Source: Thermoleophilaceae bacterium (lineage in GTDB: Bacteria; Actinomycetota; Thermoleophilia; Solirubrobacterales; Thermoleophilaceae). From it: a DNA stretch of 9,838 nucleotides. The notes under the pieces were generated by a model that was given only the letters and a program-made list of their open reading frames with translations, was not told the origin of the DNA and ran no database searches. Shown here piece by piece: positions 6,796 to 9,838 of the stretch. The stretch covers positions 1 to 9,838 of the forward strand of contig JACCUC010000051.1 of assembly GCA_013812065.1 (NCBI GenBank), in the 5' to 3' direction. Position 1 is the stretch's first letter. Each line of letters opens with the position of its first letter. The position numbers and the translations under genes are program-made.

Positions 6796-6994
6796 CAACC
6801 AACAGACGACGGGTGAGGCCGCGGTCAGCCCCTTCGAGCTACCGGCGATGTCGGATGCATATCCGCTCGATAGGGTGGAACGGCAGACCATTGACGATCT
6901 CCTCGACAAGTTCGCGCGGGAGCGAGCCGAGCGGTCGCAAGCGTCTGACTTGGACCGGCCGACCGGCCGAGTTCGCCGCTTTCTAGAGCCCTAG
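6782..6994 (+). CDS. Hypothetical 70-residue charged protein
   Basis: I do not recognise this gene. It encodes 70 residues from the ATG at 6782: a polar, Thr/Gln-rich N-terminus (MATTDNQQTTGEAAV), a middle containing PFELPAMSDAYPLD, and a probable amphipathic helix (about 31-53, RVERQTIDDLLDKFARERAE). It ends RVRRFLEP. There is no signal peptide, membrane segment or cysteine. The start overlaps the end of the preceding acidic frame by 14 nt, which suggests translational coupling, since no good Shine-Dalgarno precedes it. The stop TAG at 6992-6994 shares a CTAG with the stop of dnaE2 on the other strand. G+C is about 63% in the first line, lower than the neighbours. It is probably the last gene of a three-gene unit with the membrane protein. 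A spurious frame is possible but less likely given its non-arginine-rich composition. Confidence 0.6.
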   Translation: MATTDNQQTTGEAAVSPFELPAMSDAYPLDRVERQTIDDLLDKFARERAERSQASDLDRPTGRVRRFLEP

Positions 6995-9838
6995 CGCCCC
7001 CTGCATCCGAAGGAGTGGCCGGTCGGCGCGACCGCGCGGAGCTCATCCGCCACGCCACCGCCACTCGCCGCGGCCGCCACGCGCTCCGGAACCTCCCTCC
7101 CTTCCCCCGCCTCCGAGCTCCACACTCGACCCGGCTCGATGGGGCGCACCTCGCCGAGCGGCAGGTCGGGTCGCTCGAGCCGGCGAACCGCGTTGCACAG
7201 GATGTTGGTGACGTCCTCGCGGCGCTCGAGCTTTCCGTCGGCGAGCACGAGCGGCTCGGCGCGAACGGCGAGGCGGCAGCGCTCGTACACCGGCGGCGGC
7301 ACGATCAGGTTGATCGTCCCGTGCTCATCCTCGAGCAGCATGAAGGTCACCCCGCGGGCGGTGGCGGGGCGCTGGCGCGCGACTACGAGCCCCGCCACCC
7401 GTACCCGTGCGCCGTCGCGTGCGCGTGCGAGCGCAGCGCTCGAGAGCACGTCCTCGCCGAGGCCCGGCCGCATGAGCTCGAGCGGGTGCTCGCGCAGGGT
7501 GACCTTGGTCGACCCGTAGTCGGCGAGCATGCGCTCCCACGGCGTCATCGCGCGCAGCGCGGGCGCGGGCGCGGGCTCAAGGGGGAGCGCGAGCTGAGTG
7601 CCGTCCCGGCTCTTCGGCCCGGTGGCCAGGGCGGGCGGCGAGGCCCCGAGGAGCCATAGGGCGCGGCGACGGACGTGGAGGCTCGCGTCCGTGTCGGCCG
7701 GGGACGCTGCATTCTCAAGCGCACCATCGACGAGCGCGTCGCACGCACCCGCCCACGCGAGCCGCTCGAGCGCATCCCCGTGCGCCGCACAGCGCGCGGC
7801 TAGCTCGGTCACCGATTGAAACCCTCCCCCCCGCTCCCGCTCGACCACGAGCTCGCGCACGTCCTCCTCCCGCACCCCGGCCACGTAGCCGAGCCCGATT
7901 CGCACGGCGAGACCGGTCGTGGCCGGCTCGAGCACCTCACGCTCAACGGCACACTCGACCCCACTCCGAACGACGCACGGTGGCAACACCTCCACCCCCC
8001 GCCGCTGCGCTTCGTGCACCAGCGAGTCCGGCGGGTAGAACCCCATCGGCTGCTCGTTCAGCAGACCGCTCAGGAACTCGGGCCCGTAGTGGACCCGCAG
8101 CCAGGTCGACTGGTAGGCGAGCAGGCCGAACGCCGCCGAGTGCGCCTTGGGAAAGCCGAAGCCCGAGAACCCGACGATCTGCGCGTAGACGCGCTCGGCG
8201 ACCTCGCGCGAGGCCCCGCGCGCCATCGCTCCGTCGACGAACTTGACCTCGTAGGAGCGCATCGCCGCCTCGGAGCGTTTCTTCGACATCGCTCGCCGCA
8301 GGCCCTCGGCCTCGCCCGGGGAGAAGCCCGCAAACGCCATCGCCACCTCGATCACCTGGTCCTGGAAGACGATCGCCCCGAGCGTGTCGCGCAGGACGGG
8401 CTCGAGCGAGGGGTGCTCATAGGGGACCTCGTAGCTCGGGTCGGCGCGCAGCGCCTTGCGCCGCTCGATGTAGGGATGGACGGCGCCGCCGAGGATCGGG
8501 CCGGGACGCACGAGCGCCACCTGCACGGTCAGGTCGTCGAGCGACTCGGGCCGCGTGCGCTTGAGCATCTGCATCTGGGCGCGGCTCTCGATCTGGAAGA
8601 CCCCCATTGTCTCGGCGGCCTGGATCTCCTCGTACACCTTGCGGTCATCGAGCGGGATGCGCGAGAGGTCGATCCGCTCGCCGCGTACGTGCGCGATCTC
8701 CTCGACGCAGCGCTCGACCGCCGAGAGCATCCCCAGGCCGAGCAGGTCGAGCTTGAGGAAGCCGGCCTCGCCGCAGGAGTCCTTGTCCCACTGGACCATC
8801 TGGCGGCCCTCCATGGCCGCGGGCTGGATCGGGCACAGCTCGGCGAGCGACTCGGTGGAGATGACCATCCCGCCCGAGTGCTGGGTGACGTGGCGGGGAA
8901 GCTGCTGGGCGTCGCGCACGAGCCGGGCGAGGGCGCGCCAGCGCGGCGAGGTCGCGCGCCGCTCTCCCACGCACGCGGCGATCTCGCGCTCGATGTCGCC
9001 CGGCTCCCACGGGTCGACGGCGCGCGCCAGGCGCTCGACCTCGACCGGCGGCAGTCCGAGCGCCTTGCCGAGGTCGCGCACCGCCGAGCGCGAGCGGTAG
9101 GTGGCAAAGGCGGCGACGAGCGCTGAGCGGTCGCGGCCGTAGCGCTCGTGCACGCGCGGGATGAGGACCTCGCGGATGTCACGCGGGAAGTCGAGATCGA
9201 TGTCGGGGAGCGCTGAGATATCCTCGTTGAGGAAGCGCCCGAGGAAGAGGTCGCACTCGACCGGGTCGACGTGCGAGAGGCCGGTCAGGTAACAGACGAT
9301 CGACGACACGCTCGACCCGCGACCGCGCCCGGGCGGAAGCAGCGCGCGCGCGCTGTCGCGCCCGCGCACCTCGCAGGCGACCTCGCGCGCGAGCTCGAGC
9401 ATGTCGCGGTGGAGCAGGAAGAAGCCGGAGAGCTTGAGGTGGCGGATGACCGCGAGCTCCTTTTCCAGCCTGTCGCCGGCGTCGTGGCGGCTCGTACGGC
9501 CCGCGTAGCGGTCCTCGAGGCGGGCGCGGCAGAGCTCGGCTAGACGGCGATCGGCGGTCTCGTCGTCGGCGCCGGGATAGCGGTAGCCGAGGTCCTCGGT
9601 CAGGTCGAAGCGCAGACGCTCGGCCAGACGCCCCGACTCGTCCACGGCCTCGGGGTGGTCTGAGAAGCGCTCGGCCATGCGCTCGGGCGGCGCGAGCACG
9701 TGCGCGCGGTTGCCGCGCCGCAGCGGCTCCGACTCGTCGAGGGTGGCGCGGTGGCGCACGGCCACGAAGGCGTCCTGGAGCGCGGCGCGTGCGGGATCGT
9801 GGGAGTGGACGTTGCCCGTGGCCACCCCCGGCACCCCG
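6991..9838 (-). CDS. dnaE2: Error-prone DNA polymerase DnaE2 (ImuC), C-terminal part; N-terminus beyond the window
   Basis: DnaE2 is a C-family polymerase alpha subunit used for damage-induced mutagenesis and translesion synthesis, usually with ImuA/ImuA' and ImuB. The frame is open to the right edge (GVPGVATGNVHSHDP), so the PHP domain and start are missing. The GTG at 9834 is internal, not a start. The visible 949 or so residues include the DnaE2-typical RHRATLDESEPLRRGN and FDLTEDLGYRYPGA. The palm catalytic aspartates are in PDIDLDFP (codons at about 9190-9207), and the third is in FLKLDLLGLG (near 8748). Other landmarks are the HVTQHSGGMVIS and GFSGFGFPKAHSAAFGLLAYQ segments. An OB-fold follows near the C-terminus (VRVAGLVVARQRPATARGVTFMLLEDEHG), and the end is GHSFGCRGR, close to the usual DnaE2 tail. 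DnaE2 is preferred over DnaE1 because of these sequences and the short tail. In many genomes its expression is SOS/LexA-controlled, but the promoter is outside the window. Confidence 0.93.
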   Translation of the reverse strand, partial: GVPGVATGNVHSHDPARAALQDAFVAVRHRATLDESEPLRRGNRAHVLAPPERMAERFSDHPEAVDESGRLAERLRFDLTEDLGYRYPGADDETADRRLAELCRARLEDRYAGRTSRHDAGDRLEKELAVIRHLKLSGFFLLHRDMLELAREVACEVRGRDSARALLPPGRGRGSSVSSIVCYLTGLSHVDPVECDLFLGRFLNEDISALPDIDLDFPRDIREVLIPRVHERYGRDRSALVAAFATYRSRSAVRDLGKALGLPPVEVERLARAVDPWEPGDIEREIAACVGERRATSPRWRALARLVRDAQQLPRHVTQHSGGMVISTESLAELCPIQPAAMEGRQMVQWDKDSCGEAGFLKLDLLGLGMLSAVERCVEEIAHVRGERIDLSRIPLDDRKVYEEIQAAETMGVFQIESRAQMQMLKRTRPESLDDLTVQVALVRPGPILGGAVHPYIERRKALRADPSYEVPYEHPSLEPVLRDTLGAIVFQDQVIEVAMAFAGFSPGEAEGLRRAMSKKRSEAAMRSYEVKFVDGAMARGASREVAERVYAQIVGFSGFGFPKAHSAAFGLLAYQSTWLRVHYGPEFLSGLLNEQPMGFYPPDSLVHEAQRRGVEVLPPCVVRSGVECAVEREVLEPATTGLAVRIGLGYVAGVREEDVRELVVERERGGGFQSVTELAARCAAHGDALERLAWAGACDALVDGALENAASPADTDASLHVRRRALWLLGASPPALATGPKSRDGTQLALPLEPAPAPALRAMTPWERMLADYGSTKVTLREHPLELMRPGLGEDVLSSAALARARDGARVRVAGLVVARQRPATARGVTFMLLEDEHGTINLIVPPPVYERCRLAVRAEPLVLADGKLERREDVTNILCNAVRRLERPDLPLGEVRPIEPGRVWSSEAGEGREVPERVAAAASGGGVADELRAVAPTGHSFGCRGR

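Noticed and set aside
6953..6968. Perfect tandem copy of GACCGGCC
   Set aside because: Two 8-bp units inside coding sequence (DRPTGR) of a GC-rich genome; too short to suggest an iteron or recombination site.
7020..7034. 6-bp stem with GCG loop (CGGTCG/CGACCG) 25 nt after the stop of the 70-residue gene
   Set aside because: It lies inside the dnaE2 coding end, has no U-tract and is of a kind common by chance at this G+C. It could act as a terminator, but I cannot support it.
7826..7832. Run of seven C within dnaE2
   Set aside because: The reading frame is intact on both sides (ERERGGGFQSVTELA), so there is no sign of phase variation or error here.
9832..9834. GTG as a possible start of dnaE2
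   Set aside because: The frame stays open to the window edge, and the preceding residues continue the PHP-to-palm linker typical of DnaE2.

Overview
This is a very GC-rich bacterial window: hand counts give about 73% G+C in a sampled line of the right-hand gene. Gene content and codon use suggest an actinobacterium. The supporting signs are a WS/DGAT-family acyltransferase, a DnaE2 mutasome polymerase, and start codons preceded by a -10-like hexamer instead of a Shine-Dalgarno site. A Thermoleophilia/Solirubrobacterales-like host would fit, but that is inference.

Layout, left to right: (1) a complete wax ester synthase/diacylglycerol acyltransferase on + (14-1429) with a TTG start and a good ribosome binding site. 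(2) A secreted subtilisin-like serine protease on - (1452-3173) with signal peptide, pro-domain, catalytic Asp/His/Ser and a C-terminal PPC-like domain. (3) A 90-bp divergent promoter region, then glutamine-dependent NAD+ synthetase nadE on + (3264-5024). (4) A DUF72/YecE-like protein on - (5031-5948), meeting nadE tail to tail 6 bp apart over a hairpin-forming sequence. (5) A 65-bp divergent region, then a cluster of three small unrecognised reading frames on + (about 6014-6994). Its G+C is visibly lower (58-63% in sampled lines), and the reading frame of the first two genes is broken. (6) The C-terminal part of the error-prone polymerase DnaE2 on - (6991 to beyond the right edge), whose stop codon shares a CTAG with the stop of the last small gene.

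The genes do not form one pathway. Four are recognisable housekeeping or lifestyle genes: storage lipid synthesis, extracellular proteolysis, the last step of NAD synthesis and damage-induced mutagenesis. DUF72 is a conserved family of unknown function. The least explained part is the small-gene cluster at 6014-6994. It encodes a three-helix membrane protein, an acidic proline-containing protein and a short charged helical protein. They are closely packed with overlapping ends, so they may act together. I do not recognise any of them and assign no function.

The window is almost entirely coding. No gap between genes exceeds 300 bp. I saw no tRNA, rRNA, CRISPR array, transposase or long repeat.
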